From Cetobacterium ceti (GTDB lineage Bacteria > Fusobacteriota > Fusobacteriia > Fusobacteriales > Fusobacteriaceae): a stretch of DNA of 64,000 bases. The stretch lies in contig NZ_FUWX01000010.1 in the NCBI RefSeq assembly GCF_900167275.1, positions 62,001-126,000 on the forward strand, read 5' to 3'. Below, one piece after another: positions 27,266 through 35,078 of this stretch. The translations under genes and the position numbers were made by a program. Every line of letters begins with the position of its first letter. The first letter of the stretch is position 1. Under the pieces are notes generated by a model, which was not told the origin of the DNA, made no database searches, and saw only the letters and a list, made by a program, of their open reading frames with translations.

Positions 27266-28201
27266 ATGGCATATAATTTTAAATCAGAAATGAGCAAACC
27301 AGAAAGACTAACTGGAGGACACAGAATGTGTGCTGGATGTGGAGCACCAATTGCAGTAAGAGCAGTCTTAAGAGCATTAAAACCTGAAGATCATGCTGTT
27401 ATTTGTAGTGCAACAGGTTGTCTAGAAGTTTCAACTTTCCTATATCCATATTCAGCTTGGAAAGATTCTTTTATCCACTCAGCTTTTGAAAATGCTGGAG
27501 CAACTTTAAGTGGAGTAGAAGCAGCTTATAAAGCTTTAAATAGAAAAAATAAATTAAATGATAATTATAAATTCATTGCCTTTGGTGGAGACGGTGGAAC
27601 TTATGATATAGGTTTCCAATCTTTATCAGGTGCAATGGAAAGAAACCATGATATGGTTTATGTTTGTTATGACAATGGAGCTTATATGAATACTGGTATT
27701 CAAAGATCATCTGCAACTCCTCAATATGCAGATACAACTACAACTCCAGTTGGAAAAGAAAGTGAAGGTAAAGTTCAAACTAGAAAAGATTTAACTGATA
27801 TAATGGCAGCACATCATATTCCATATGCAGCTCAAACAACTTTCATGGGTAACTTTAAAGATATTCATGATAAAGCTGAAAAAGCTATTTATACAAAAGG
27901 AGCTGCATTCTTAAACGTTTTAGCTCCATGTCCTAGAGGATGGAAATATAAAACTGAAGAAATGATGGAAATTTGTAAATTAGCTGTTGATACTTGCTAT
28001 TGGCCTTTATTTGAAGTTATCAATGGAGAATGGAAATTAAGCTATAAACCAAAAACTAAATTACCTATTGAAGACTTCTTGAAAAAGCAAGGAAGATTTA
28101 AACATCTATTTAAACCAGAAAATAAACATTTAATTGATGAAATTCAAAAAGATATTGATAATAGATGGGAAAAATTATTAAAAAAATGTGGAGAATTATA
28201 A
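27266..28201 (+). CDS. porB: 2-oxoacid:ferredoxin oxidoreductase, beta (TPP) subunit
   Basis: A 311-residue TPP-binding subunit. The N-terminal cysteines CAGCGAPIAVR bind the proximal 4Fe-4S cluster, together with a Cys in SATGCLE and one farther on. The TPP/Mg motif is GDGGTYDIGFQSLSGA...YDNGAYMNTG. RBS GGGGGATT, 13 bp after porA. It completes the complex that converts a 2-oxoacid and CoA to acyl-CoA, CO2 and reduced ferredoxin. Confidence 0.95.
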   Translation: MAYNFKSEMSKPERLTGGHRMCAGCGAPIAVRAVLRALKPEDHAVICSATGCLEVSTFLYPYSAWKDSFIHSAFENAGATLSGVEAAYKALNRKNKLNDNYKFIAFGGDGGTYDIGFQSLSGAMERNHDMVYVCYDNGAYMNTGIQRSSATPQYADTTTTPVGKESEGKVQTRKDLTDIMAAHHIPYAAQTTFMGNFKDIHDKAEKAIYTKGAAFLNVLAPCPRGWKYKTEEMMEICKLAVDTCYWPLFEVINGEWKLSYKPKTKLPIEDFLKKQGRFKHLFKPENKHLIDEIQKDIDNRWEKLLKKCGEL

Positions 28202-28270
28202 TTTTTTAAAGGATATTTTCTCTCTTTCTAAAAGAATATAATGACATATTAAATTAAGAGGTGAGATATC

Positions 28271-28615
28271 ATGAAAAAATATTTAATTTTAGCAGTAATG
28301 GTTTTAGGTTCTATATCAGCTTTTGCTGACGGGCCAAATGATGTAATGGAAAATAGAGTAGAAAATACATTAAAAGTTCAAGTAAAAACATTTAAAGATG
28401 TTGATTATGATGTTGATATAGCTAATAATATGGCTAATGTTGATATTGAAATTCCAAGCTCTCAAGTTAAAGAAGGATATGATTTCAATCCTTTAGCTAA
28501 AGAAGTAGCTCAAATCGTAAAAACTGAAACAGGAATATCTGACACAACAGTATCTGTTGAAATTGATCATCCTATTTCAGATGATCAATTAGTTTTCACT
28601 AGAACTTTCAAATAA
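28271..28615 (+). CDS. Small secreted protein of unknown function
   Basis: A 114-residue protein with a clear signal peptide (MKKYLILAVMVLGSISAFA, cut before DGPND). The mature part is acidic and alternates beta and helical segments; no cysteines and no recognised domain. RBS AAGAGGTGAG. It sits between porB and a candidate small RNA, with its own terminator. Confidence 0.75.
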   Translation: MKKYLILAVMVLGSISAFADGPNDVMENRVENTLKVQVKTFKDVDYDVDIANNMANVDIEIPSSQVKEGYDFNPLAKEVAQIVKTETGISDTTVSVEIDHPISDDQLVFTRTFK

Positions 28616-28622
28616 TAAAACT

Positions 28623-28654
28623 TAAGCTCGTATAAAACTGCGAGCTTATTTTAT
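28623..28654 (+). terminator. Intrinsic terminator after secreted-protein gene
   Basis: An 8-bp stem TAAGCTCG / CGAGCTTA (28623-28630 with 28641-28648), a 10-nt loop and a TTTTATT tract. Confidence 0.75.
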
Positions 28655-28664
28655 TGAAAAATAT

Positions 28665-28694
28665 TTTGACTTTCAAATATTTTTGTGTTATTAT
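28665..28694 (+). promoter_or_regulatory. Promoter with palindromic operator for candidate small RNA
   Basis: TTGACT (28666-28671), 17-nt spacer, TATTAT (28689-28694). The -35 box lies inside the palindrome TTTGACTTTCAAA (28665-28677; TTTGA-N3-TCAAA). The identical 13-mer covers the -35 of the TonB-dependent receptor operon and a variant covers that of the ybaN operon, suggesting one shared regulator. Confidence 0.68.
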
Positions 28695-28700
28695 TTATAT

Positions 28701-28795
28701 GTAATTTAAGAGATATTTATCTCCTTAGATTTTTTAGACCTTCATATTGTGTTCGTTTTAAAAAATTCCCTCTTTAGTTAGAGGGAATTTTTTAT
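28701..28795 (+). ncRNA. Candidate small regulatory RNA (~95 nt) linked to the heme/iron block
   Basis: A complete stand-alone transcription unit between two terminators, with no gene reading into it. A consensus promoter ends at 28694. A 5' hairpin GAGAT-ATTT-ATCTC is followed by CUUAG. A mostly unpaired A/U-rich middle leads to a strong terminator ATTCCCTCT / AGAGGGAAT (28765-28773 with 28780-28788) and a T-run. The only early ATG is followed at once by TAA, so it is not coding. AUCUCCUUA is complementary to AAGGAGAU ribosome sites such as that of the M20 gene at 4673. The operator shared with heme genes suggests a RyhB-like role (inference). Confidence 0.6.
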
Positions 28796-28807
28796 TTATA
28801 TAATAAT

Positions 28808-28848
28808 AAAAGAGTCGGTTTACAAATATGTAAACCGACTCTTTTAAA
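28808..28848 (-). terminator. Terminator of the tonB operon
   Basis: A perfect 17-bp inverted repeat AAAAGAGTCGGTTTACA / TGTAAACCGACTCTTTT (28808-28824 with 28829-28845) and a 4-nt loop. Its 5' arm on the minus strand overlaps the tonB stop codon. It may act in both directions. Confidence 0.85.
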
Positions 28849-29536
28849 ATTTATTCATAAATTTAAATTCTTTTGTAAAATATACTTTTAGTGGTTTATT
28901 TTTATATAAAATTGGTCTAAATCTCCAGCTCTGTAAGGCCTTCTCCACAGATTTATTAAATCCAAACTTTTCCATACCATTTAAAATTTCTATATTTTCT
29001 ATTTCACCATTATACCCTACCAAAAATTTAACTTTAATAATTACAATTTTTTTATATCTAATTCTTTCTGCCATAATAGGATATTCTGGATCAACTGCTC
29101 TTAAAATCGTAAATTCAATTCCATCAGCTGAAGAAGCTATAAGCCCTCCATCAGAATTTTGAAAAATATTACTCGCCATTTGATTCCCAATCGAATTTAC
29201 ATTATTTTCTGAATTAATTTCCTTTTCAGAAATTTTTTGTTTTTCTTTTTTTGGTTGTGTAGATTGGTCTTTTTTAGGTTTTTTCTTGCCCTTCTTATTT
29301 ACTTTTTCAGGAATTTTCTTTTCTTTTTTTATTTCTTCCTTTTTGGGAGATTCTTCTATTTTTTCTTCTTCTACTTTTTTAGTTCTAGCTCCTGCTAAAG
29401 AATTTTGTCCTCCCATAGATATTTTTACACTTATTTTATTTGAATTTGTCAATTTAAAATTCTGTATATCTTTTTGAGGTAATTTTAAAAAAAGTATTCC
29501 CAAATTTAAAAGAAGGGATATCATAAATATTTTCAT
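28844..29536 (-). CDS. tonB: TonB energy transducer
   Basis: A 230-residue TonB. The N-terminal membrane anchor is MKIFMISLLLNLGILFL. A highly charged Lys/Glu-rich spacer (about 50-110) replaces the usual Pro-rich one. The C-terminal TonB domain (about 145-230) holds PEYPIMAERIRYKKIVIIKV and ALQSWRFRPILYKNKPL. It is the last gene of receptor-exbB-exbD-tonB, 10 bp after exbD, and carries proton-motive energy to the outer-membrane receptor. Confidence 0.9.
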   Translation of the reverse strand: MKIFMISLLLNLGILFLKLPQKDIQNFKLTNSNKISVKISMGGQNSLAGARTKKVEEEKIEESPKKEEIKKEKKIPEKVNKKGKKKPKKDQSTQPKKEKQKISEKEINSENNVNSIGNQMASNIFQNSDGGLIASSADGIEFTILRAVDPEYPIMAERIRYKKIVIIKVKFLVGYNGEIENIEILNGMEKFGFNKSVEKALQSWRFRPILYKNKPLKVYFTKEFKFMNKF

Positions 29537-29546
29537 TGCTTTTCTC

Positions 29547-29936
29547 CTATTGGAACGTTGATAAACTTATAGATTCTACTGAATTATTTTTTATTTTACC
29601 TAAAAGTTCCACAACTGTTTCATAATCTAAACTTTTATCAGCTGTTACTATAACTTCTTTTTGCCCTGTTATATATTCAGCTAAATTTTCAATAGGAATT
29701 TCTTTGCTATCATTTTCATTTTTTACAAAATATCTTTTATCTTTATCAATAATAATTTCTAAAGCCTTATTCTGATCTATTTCCGTTGTAACTCCAGATG
29801 TAGGTAATTCTAATTTAAACCCACTATATTTATTAAAATTCGTAACAATCATAAAAAATATAAGTAATAGAAATACCACATCAATTAAAGGAGTCAAGTC
29901 AGGAGTTATAAGATCTCTTTTAGCTTTTCTTCTCAT
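29547..29936 (-). CDS. exbD: ExbD biopolymer transport protein
   Basis: A 129-residue ExbD with one N-terminal helix carrying the essential aspartate (LTPLIDVVFLLLIFFM, Asp19) and a periplasmic domain. It starts 2 bp after the exbB stop, so it is translationally coupled. It forms the proton channel/motor with ExbB. Confidence 0.94.
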   Translation of the reverse strand: MRRKAKRDLITPDLTPLIDVVFLLLIFFMIVTNFNKYSGFKLELPTSGVTTEIDQNKALEIIIDKDKRYFVKNENDSKEIPIENLAEYITGQKEVIVTADKSLDYETVVELLGKIKNNSVESISLSTFQ

Positions 29937-29938
29937 TA

Positions 29939-30553
29939 CTATTTCCCCCTAACTATGTTTACGATAGTTGTTGTTATTTTATCTATTTCATCAGAAACTT
30001 TATCTAATCTTTTATTTAATAAGTTATAAGTTATCATTGCTGGAATAGCTACAATTAAACCAGCAGCTGTAGTTATCAACGCTTGTGAAATACCTCCTGC
30101 TACAACATTTGGATTTCCAGCTCCTTGTAAGGCCATCTGATTAAAAGCTGCTATCATTCCTGTTACTGTTCCTAGTAATCCTACCATTGGAGCTGTATAA
30201 GCTATAATTCCTAAAATATGTAAATGTCTTTCTAACCCTTCCACTTCTTGAAATTCTATTTCCTTTGTCAATTGTTCAAAATGATGATAATCACCTTTTA
30301 TATTCATTCTTTGTAAAAAAGCACTAACAGTTCTTCCAATAGAATTATTTTCAGTTTTAGATATAGCAATTGCCTCTTCTAATTCATTATTTGCTACTAA
30401 AGAAATAACTCTTTGTTTAAATATTTTTTTATATTTTTTTTCCCTCTTAAATAAGTAAACCATTTTTTCCAAAACTATAGAACATCCTATTACTGACATT
30501 CCAAATAAAATCCAAACTAATGGCCCTCCCTGTTGAAAATAACCGTATAACAT
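29939..30553 (-). CDS. exbB: ExbB proton-channel protein (MotA/TolQ/ExbB family)
   Basis: A 204-residue protein with three helices: QGGPLVWILFGMSVIGCSIVLE at the N terminus and the conserved pair GIIAYTAPMVGLLGTVTGMIAAF and AGGISQALITTAAGLIVAIPAM. RBS AAGGGGAAAGGAG. It starts about 30 bp after the receptor gene in the same operon. Confidence 0.94.
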   Translation of the reverse strand: MLYGYFQQGGPLVWILFGMSVIGCSIVLEKMVYLFKREKKYKKIFKQRVISLVANNELEEAIAISKTENNSIGRTVSAFLQRMNIKGDYHHFEQLTKEIEFQEVEGLERHLHILGIIAYTAPMVGLLGTVTGMIAAFNQMALQGAGNPNVVAGGISQALITTAAGLIVAIPAMITYNLLNKRLDKVSDEIDKITTTIVNIVRGK

Positions 30554-30583
30554 TTTTTCTCCTTTCCCCTTTTTGTCTCTAAA

Positions 30584-32725
30584 CTATAGAGATATAGCTC
30601 CTGATAAGTAATAATTTCTTCCTGGAGCTGGAATCGCGCTATCTCTTGTTTCTGAGTAGTTGTAATTATTATTAAATATATTATTAATTCCACCGCTAAC
30701 AGTAAAATATTCATTAACTTTATATTGCACTGTTAAATCTGTGAAATGATATCCTGAAATATTTGTTTTAAATGTATTATCTTTTTTATCAAATTCTCTA
30801 ACTGTACTTTTTCCCACATAGTTAAAAGTAACTCCACTTGTTAATTTTTCAGTTATTTTATAATTTGCTCCCAATGTTAGCTTCCCTTCTGGAGCCATTG
30901 GAACTTTATCACCCTTATAATCTCCCTTTGTAATTTTTGTATTTACATAGGTAATCCCCTGATTTAATGTTAAATTTCCAAAATATTGCTCTGCAAATAA
31001 TTCTGTTCCTATTCTTCTTGTTTTTCCTAAATTTTTATAACTCCACCATTTCGTAGCTGGATTATGAACACTTCCTTGAATTAAACTAATTTCATCTTCT
31101 GTGAATGTTGTAAATACACTCCATGATAAGAAACTATTTCCTATAAAATCTTTAACCCCAACTTCTAAAGTATCTGAAGTTTCTGATTTTAAATTATTTG
31201 GTTTATATTCTCCTTTTTGATCTTTATCGGTAATTTGACCTGGCATAGGTGATATAAAGCCTCTTTCATATCTTGTATAAATACTTCCTGTATCACTATA
31301 AGAATAATTTAATCCGATCTCTCCGGCAAAATTATCTGAAGATTTTTTATCCTCTGCTACTCTAGTTTTATTAATCTTTATAGGTTTTCCCCCCATATAA
31401 TTAGGATAACTTGTATTTATATTTGAAACACTACTTCTAGTTCCTCCATAAGAAGAATGTTCATATCTTAATCCCGTTGTTAATTGTAATTTTTCTGTTA
31501 AATTATATCTATTTAAACCATAAAATCCATTTGTCTCTTTGAAAATATCATTGTCAACATTAACTGATACGTCAACAGGTTTTATTACCGTCGGTAATTT
31601 TATTGGACCCATAATATAATCATATTTATCTCCAGTAGCCGTTATTAAACTACTTCTTTTTAATTTAGTTTTATTATAATCATATCCTAAAACTAATTCT
31701 CCCCTATCATAAATATATTTACCTCTAATTTTTGCACCTTTAGACTTTTCATCAAACCTTCCATCCATTTGAGCATTCATATTAGGAACAAATACACTTT
31801 TTTTCTTAGGCATTTCCATTTCATAATCCATTACTGAATTTTCTACAAAATTTCTTTTATATCTTTGATCATATAAAGTTGTTAATACTGTAAATTTATC
31901 ATTCACTTTAAATTCATGATCTAATGAATAGCTTTCTCTATCACTATTACTTTCCACAGGGAATCCTGCAGCTTTTCTATTTTGTGCTAAAAGTTCTTTG
32001 TTTATTGGATTAGATGTATCTTGATTTCCTCTAAATTTTGTTCCTTGAATTCTTATTCTTTGTCTATCAGAAATTTTATAGTCAAATCCACCTGTAAAAC
32101 TTCCTTCCTCTCTATCATCGTCATTCCTATATCCATTTCCCTTTAAATAAGAATATCCCATATTCATATATAATCTATCCGTTATATTATATCCTCCACC
32201 AAAAGATGCTTTGTTTGTGTCATAGGACATATTTCCATAACTACTTGTAAAATAATTTTTTCTAGCTGTTGATTTTGTAATAACATTTACAACTCCTCCT
32301 GCAGTTCCAGAACCATTTAATACTGCTCCTCCACCAGGAATAATCTCTATTCTTTCTATAGAATTTACCGGTATTGTATTTATTGGTAAAGTTCCCATAG
32401 ATTCATCTATTGGATTTATTCCAATACCATCAACTAAAACTTTTACTCTTGATATTGCTCTTTCTCCATTTCCTCTTAAATCTATCACAGGTCCAAAATA
32501 TGTTTCTTGAACCATTACATTTGGAGCATCTCTTAAAACTTCCTCCACATTTTTATAATCTTTTTTTTCTAAGGTTTCTTTGGAAATTACTGTTATATTT
32601 TTATTTTCTTTTAATAAATTTTCCTCAAAACCTGTTGTCGATGTGATTATACTTCCATCTAATTTTATTTCTTGTGCCGTGGCTAAACTTGATACTATAA
32701 TTGCTAACAATAATATATTTTTCAT
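30584..32725 (-). CDS. TonB-dependent outer-membrane receptor (probable heme/iron uptake)
   Basis: A 713-residue TonB-dependent receptor. Signal peptide MKNILLLAIIVSSLATA. Plug domain (about 30-150) with NVEEVLRDAPNVMV, IDLRGNGERAISRVKVLVDG and GGGAVLNGSGTAGGVVNVIT. A beta barrel runs to the C terminus, which ends in a typical NYYLSGAISL. The start at 32725 was chosen after AGGGAGAG. Heads the exbB-exbD-tonB operon and is divergent from the heme-degrading ybaN/radical SAM/flavodoxin operon. That makes heme a likely substrate, though a siderophore is possible from sequence alone. Confidence 0.9.
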   Translation of the reverse strand: MKNILLLAIIVSSLATAQEIKLDGSIITSTTGFEENLLKENKNITVISKETLEKKDYKNVEEVLRDAPNVMVQETYFGPVIDLRGNGERAISRVKVLVDGIGINPIDESMGTLPINTIPVNSIERIEIIPGGGAVLNGSGTAGGVVNVITKSTARKNYFTSSYGNMSYDTNKASFGGGYNITDRLYMNMGYSYLKGNGYRNDDDREEGSFTGGFDYKISDRQRIRIQGTKFRGNQDTSNPINKELLAQNRKAAGFPVESNSDRESYSLDHEFKVNDKFTVLTTLYDQRYKRNFVENSVMDYEMEMPKKKSVFVPNMNAQMDGRFDEKSKGAKIRGKYIYDRGELVLGYDYNKTKLKRSSLITATGDKYDYIMGPIKLPTVIKPVDVSVNVDNDIFKETNGFYGLNRYNLTEKLQLTTGLRYEHSSYGGTRSSVSNINTSYPNYMGGKPIKINKTRVAEDKKSSDNFAGEIGLNYSYSDTGSIYTRYERGFISPMPGQITDKDQKGEYKPNNLKSETSDTLEVGVKDFIGNSFLSWSVFTTFTEDEISLIQGSVHNPATKWWSYKNLGKTRRIGTELFAEQYFGNLTLNQGITYVNTKITKGDYKGDKVPMAPEGKLTLGANYKITEKLTSGVTFNYVGKSTVREFDKKDNTFKTNISGYHFTDLTVQYKVNEYFTVSGGINNIFNNNYNYSETRDSAIPAPGRNYYLSGAISL

Positions 32726-32753
32726 AATTTTACTCTCCCTAATAAAAAAATAA

Positions 32754-32811
32754 TTTGACAATCAAACCTTAAAGCATTAAAATTATATTGTTATTTTCTT
32801 TGAAAGTCAAA
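32754..32811. promoter_or_regulatory. Divergent promoters with paired TTTGA-N3-TCAAA operators
   Basis: Minus strand (receptor operon): TTGACT (32810-32805), 17 nt, TATAAT (32787-32782), with -35 inside palindrome TTTGACTTTCAAA (32811-32799). Plus strand (ybaN operon): TTGACA (32755-32760), 17 nt, TAAAAT (32778-32783), with -35 inside TTTGACAATCAAA (32754-32766). The two units overlap face to face. The shared palindrome suggests joint control by one heme- or iron-responsive regulator not encoded here. Confidence 0.68.
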
Positions 32812-32845
32812 CTTTTTTTGAAATGAAAATTTAGAGGTGATTATT

Positions 32846-33211
32846 TTGAAACAAAAAATATTATTTGTAATAGGGATTTTTTCTTTAATTTTAGGAACAA
32901 TTGGAATTTTTTTGCCAATTCTTCCAACTACGCCCTTTGTAATTCTTTCTGCTTTTTTATTCGAAAGAAGTTCTGAGAAGTTCCATAAAATGTTAATCAA
33001 TAATAAAATATTTGGTAAATATTTAAAGGATTACATGGAAAAAAAGGGGATTTCTTATAAAAATAAAATAATTGCTTTAATTTTCCTTACACTTGGAATG
33101 ACAAAGGGATTTTTATCCATGAAAACTCCTATTGGTAAAACTGCATTAATAATTATTTTCATAGGAGTCTCAACACATATTATAAAACTTAAAACTTTAA
33201 AGGGAGAGTAA
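32846..33211 (+). CDS. YbaN family (DUF454) small membrane protein
   Basis: A 121-residue inner-membrane protein with about three helices and the DUF454 motif GTIGIFLPILPTTPFVILSAFLF. The TTG at 32846 was chosen as start because AGAGG lies 8 nt upstream; the GTG at 32837 is part of that ribosome site. It is the first gene of a three-gene operon with the heme-degrading radical SAM enzyme (3-bp gap). Function unknown; DUF454 genes are often found near iron or heme genes. Confidence 0.82.
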   Translation: MKQKILFVIGIFSLILGTIGIFLPILPTTPFVILSAFLFERSSEKFHKMLINNKIFGKYLKDYMEKKGISYKNKIIALIFLTLGMTKGFLSMKTPIGKTALIIIFIGVSTHIIKLKTLKGE

Positions 33212-33214
33212 ATA

Positions 33215-34450
33215 ATGTTTAACACTAGATTTAAATCGCACCATGATGTTAAAGATGTTATTACATCAAAAGTAAAAAGAAAAATTTCCTTGCCATTTAA
33301 ATATTGGAGCTTATTAAATAAAGATCCTATAGATATAGATGGTGGTATTTACGTACATACACCATATTGTGATAAAATATGTTCTTTTTGCAATATGAAC
33401 AGAAAACAATTGGATAATGATTTAGAAAATTATACAAATTATTTAGTTAAAGAAATTAATAAATATAAATTTAAAAATTATATTCAGAAAAAAAGATTTT
33501 CTGTTGTATTTTTCGGAGGAGGAACTCCTACAATTTTTAAACCACATCAACTTGAAAAAATTTTAAAAGCTTTAAGAGAAACTTTTATTTTAGCTGAAAA
33601 TTTTGAATTTACTTTTGAAACAACTTTACATAATTTAACCTGGGAAAAATTAGAAGTAATGAAAAAATATGGAGTAAATAGATTAAGTATCGGTATTCAA
33701 ACTTTTTCCGATAGAGGAAGAAAATTATTAAATAGAACATATGATCAAAAATGGGTTAAAAATAGAATTAAAGAATTACGTACAAAATTTGAAGGATTAG
33801 TTTGTATAGATATCATCTATAATTACTTAGATCAAACAGAAGAAGAAGTTATAAACGATGCTAAAATTGCTGGTGAGCTTTCTCCAGATAGTATAAGTTT
33901 TTATTCTTTAATGATACATGAAGGGTCTAAAATATCTAAAGATTTAAATACAGGAGAGAAAACTTTTGATTATCAATTGGAAAGAGATAGAAAACTTCAT
34001 GATATTTTCTTAAATACCATTGAAAAAGAAGGCTATAATATTTTAGAACATACAAAAGTATCTAAAGGTACTGATTCCTATAGGTATATAAAAAATGTAC
34101 ATCAATTAAAAGATTTAATTCCTATAGGTGTTGGAGCTGGGGGAAGAGTATCAAATATTGAAATGTTTAATCTCAATAAAATTGTAACATTTTATGCTAC
34201 TGATTCACCTCTTAGTACAAAACTGAAAAAATTATCTGGAGCAACTCAATATGAATTTGTTTCATATGAAAGTATCAAAAATATTGTAGGTGATCATTTT
34301 GATGAAATATTTAAATTATTAAAAGATTTAGAAAAAGAAGAATATATTATTTTATTTGATGATAAATATCAATACACTAGAAAAGGAACTTTTTGGGGAA
34401 ATAATATTTCTGCTATTTTAGTTGAAAAACTATTTGAATTAGAAAAATAA
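33215..34450 (+). CDS. hmuW: Radical SAM anaerobic heme-degrading enzyme (ChuW/HutW/HmuW family)
   Basis: A 411-residue HemN-like radical SAM protein. The cluster motif Cys52-x3-Cys56-x2-Cys59 is in TPYCDKICSFCNMN, followed by FFGGGTPTIF and IGIQTFSDRGRKLL. ChuW (E. coli) and HmuW (Fusobacterium nucleatum) open the heme ring anaerobically to anaerobilin, releasing iron. The flavodoxin 30 bp downstream and the divergent TonB-linked receptor support that role over coproporphyrinogen oxidase or the plain HemW chaperone. Confidence 0.85.
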   Translation: MFNTRFKSHHDVKDVITSKVKRKISLPFKYWSLLNKDPIDIDGGIYVHTPYCDKICSFCNMNRKQLDNDLENYTNYLVKEINKYKFKNYIQKKRFSVVFFGGGTPTIFKPHQLEKILKALRETFILAENFEFTFETTLHNLTWEKLEVMKKYGVNRLSIGIQTFSDRGRKLLNRTYDQKWVKNRIKELRTKFEGLVCIDIIYNYLDQTEEEVINDAKIAGELSPDSISFYSLMIHEGSKISKDLNTGEKTFDYQLERDRKLHDIFLNTIEKEGYNILEHTKVSKGTDSYRYIKNVHQLKDLIPIGVGAGGRVSNIEMFNLNKIVTFYATDSPLSTKLKKLSGATQYEFVSYESIKNIVGDHFDEIFKLLKDLEKEEYIILFDDKYQYTRKGTFWGNNISAILVEKLFELEK

Positions 34451-34479
34451 TAATAAATTTATATAATTTGGGAGGATTT

Positions 34480-34989
34480 ATGAAAAAAACCGCTTTAATT
34501 TACTCATCATTAACAGGAAATACTAAAAAAATAGGAGATGCCATATTTGAAATTATCCCTGGGGATAAATCAATTTATTCAATTGAAGAAGCTAAAGAGT
34601 TATCCTTTGAAGAATATGATAGAATTATTGTTGGTTTCTGGGTAGATAAAGGCCATGCTGATTCAAGAGTAAAAAAATTAATTAATAGATTAAAAAATAA
34701 AGAAATTGCTTTCTTTGGTACATTAGGGGCTGAACCTGATTCAGATCATGGTAGAAAGGTCTATACAAAGGTTTCTGAATTATGTTCTAAAAATAATAAT
34801 TTAATTGGTGGATTTTTAAGCTTAGGAAAAGTTTCAGATAAATTAGTAGAAATGATGAAGAAATTTCCATTAAATTTAATTCATCCACTAACTCCTGAAA
34901 GAAAAGCAAGAATTGAAAAAGCTAGTACACATCCAGATGAAAATGATTTAAATGATGCTAAAAATTACTTTATTTCAATTTTAAATTAA
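34480..34989 (+). CDS. hmuF: Flavodoxin-family protein of heme degradation (HmuF-like)
   Basis: A 169-residue flavodoxin-fold protein with an FMN phosphate loop SSLTGNTKKIGDA at the N terminus. The ATG at 34480 follows GGGAGG; an upstream TTG (34468) would overlap the ribosome site. It is the last gene of ybaN-hmuW-hmuF. The F. nucleatum homologue is known for supplying electrons in heme opening and reducing anaerobilin. The assignment rests on this gene order and the fold. Confidence 0.82.
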   Translation: MKKTALIYSSLTGNTKKIGDAIFEIIPGDKSIYSIEEAKELSFEEYDRIIVGFWVDKGHADSRVKKLINRLKNKEIAFFGTLGAEPDSDHGRKVYTKVSELCSKNNNLIGGFLSLGKVSDKLVEMMKKFPLNLIHPLTPERKARIEKASTHPDENDLNDAKNYFISILN

Positions 34990-35007
34990 TATTATTTTAA
35001 TTTTCTA

Positions 35008-35053
35008 TTGATTTTTAACTCCAAAAAATATATTATGTAAATAGTTACATAAT
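35008..35053 (+). promoter_or_regulatory. Rubrerythrin promoter with overlapping palindrome
   Basis: TTGATT (35008-35013), 17 nt, TATTAT (35031-35036). A perfect palindrome ATTATGTAA-ATAG-TTACATAAT (35032-35053) covers the -10 and start region. GTAA-N4-TTAC resembles CRP/FNR-family (HcpR-type) sites. The position predicts repression. Confidence 0.6.
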
Positions 35054-35078
35054 TTTAATATTTTTAGGAGGAGTTATT

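Noticed and set aside
30517-30714. Short minus-strand frame overlapping the end of the receptor gene and the start of exbB
   Set aside because: It lies in another frame of two well-supported genes, has no ribosome site and no recognisable features.
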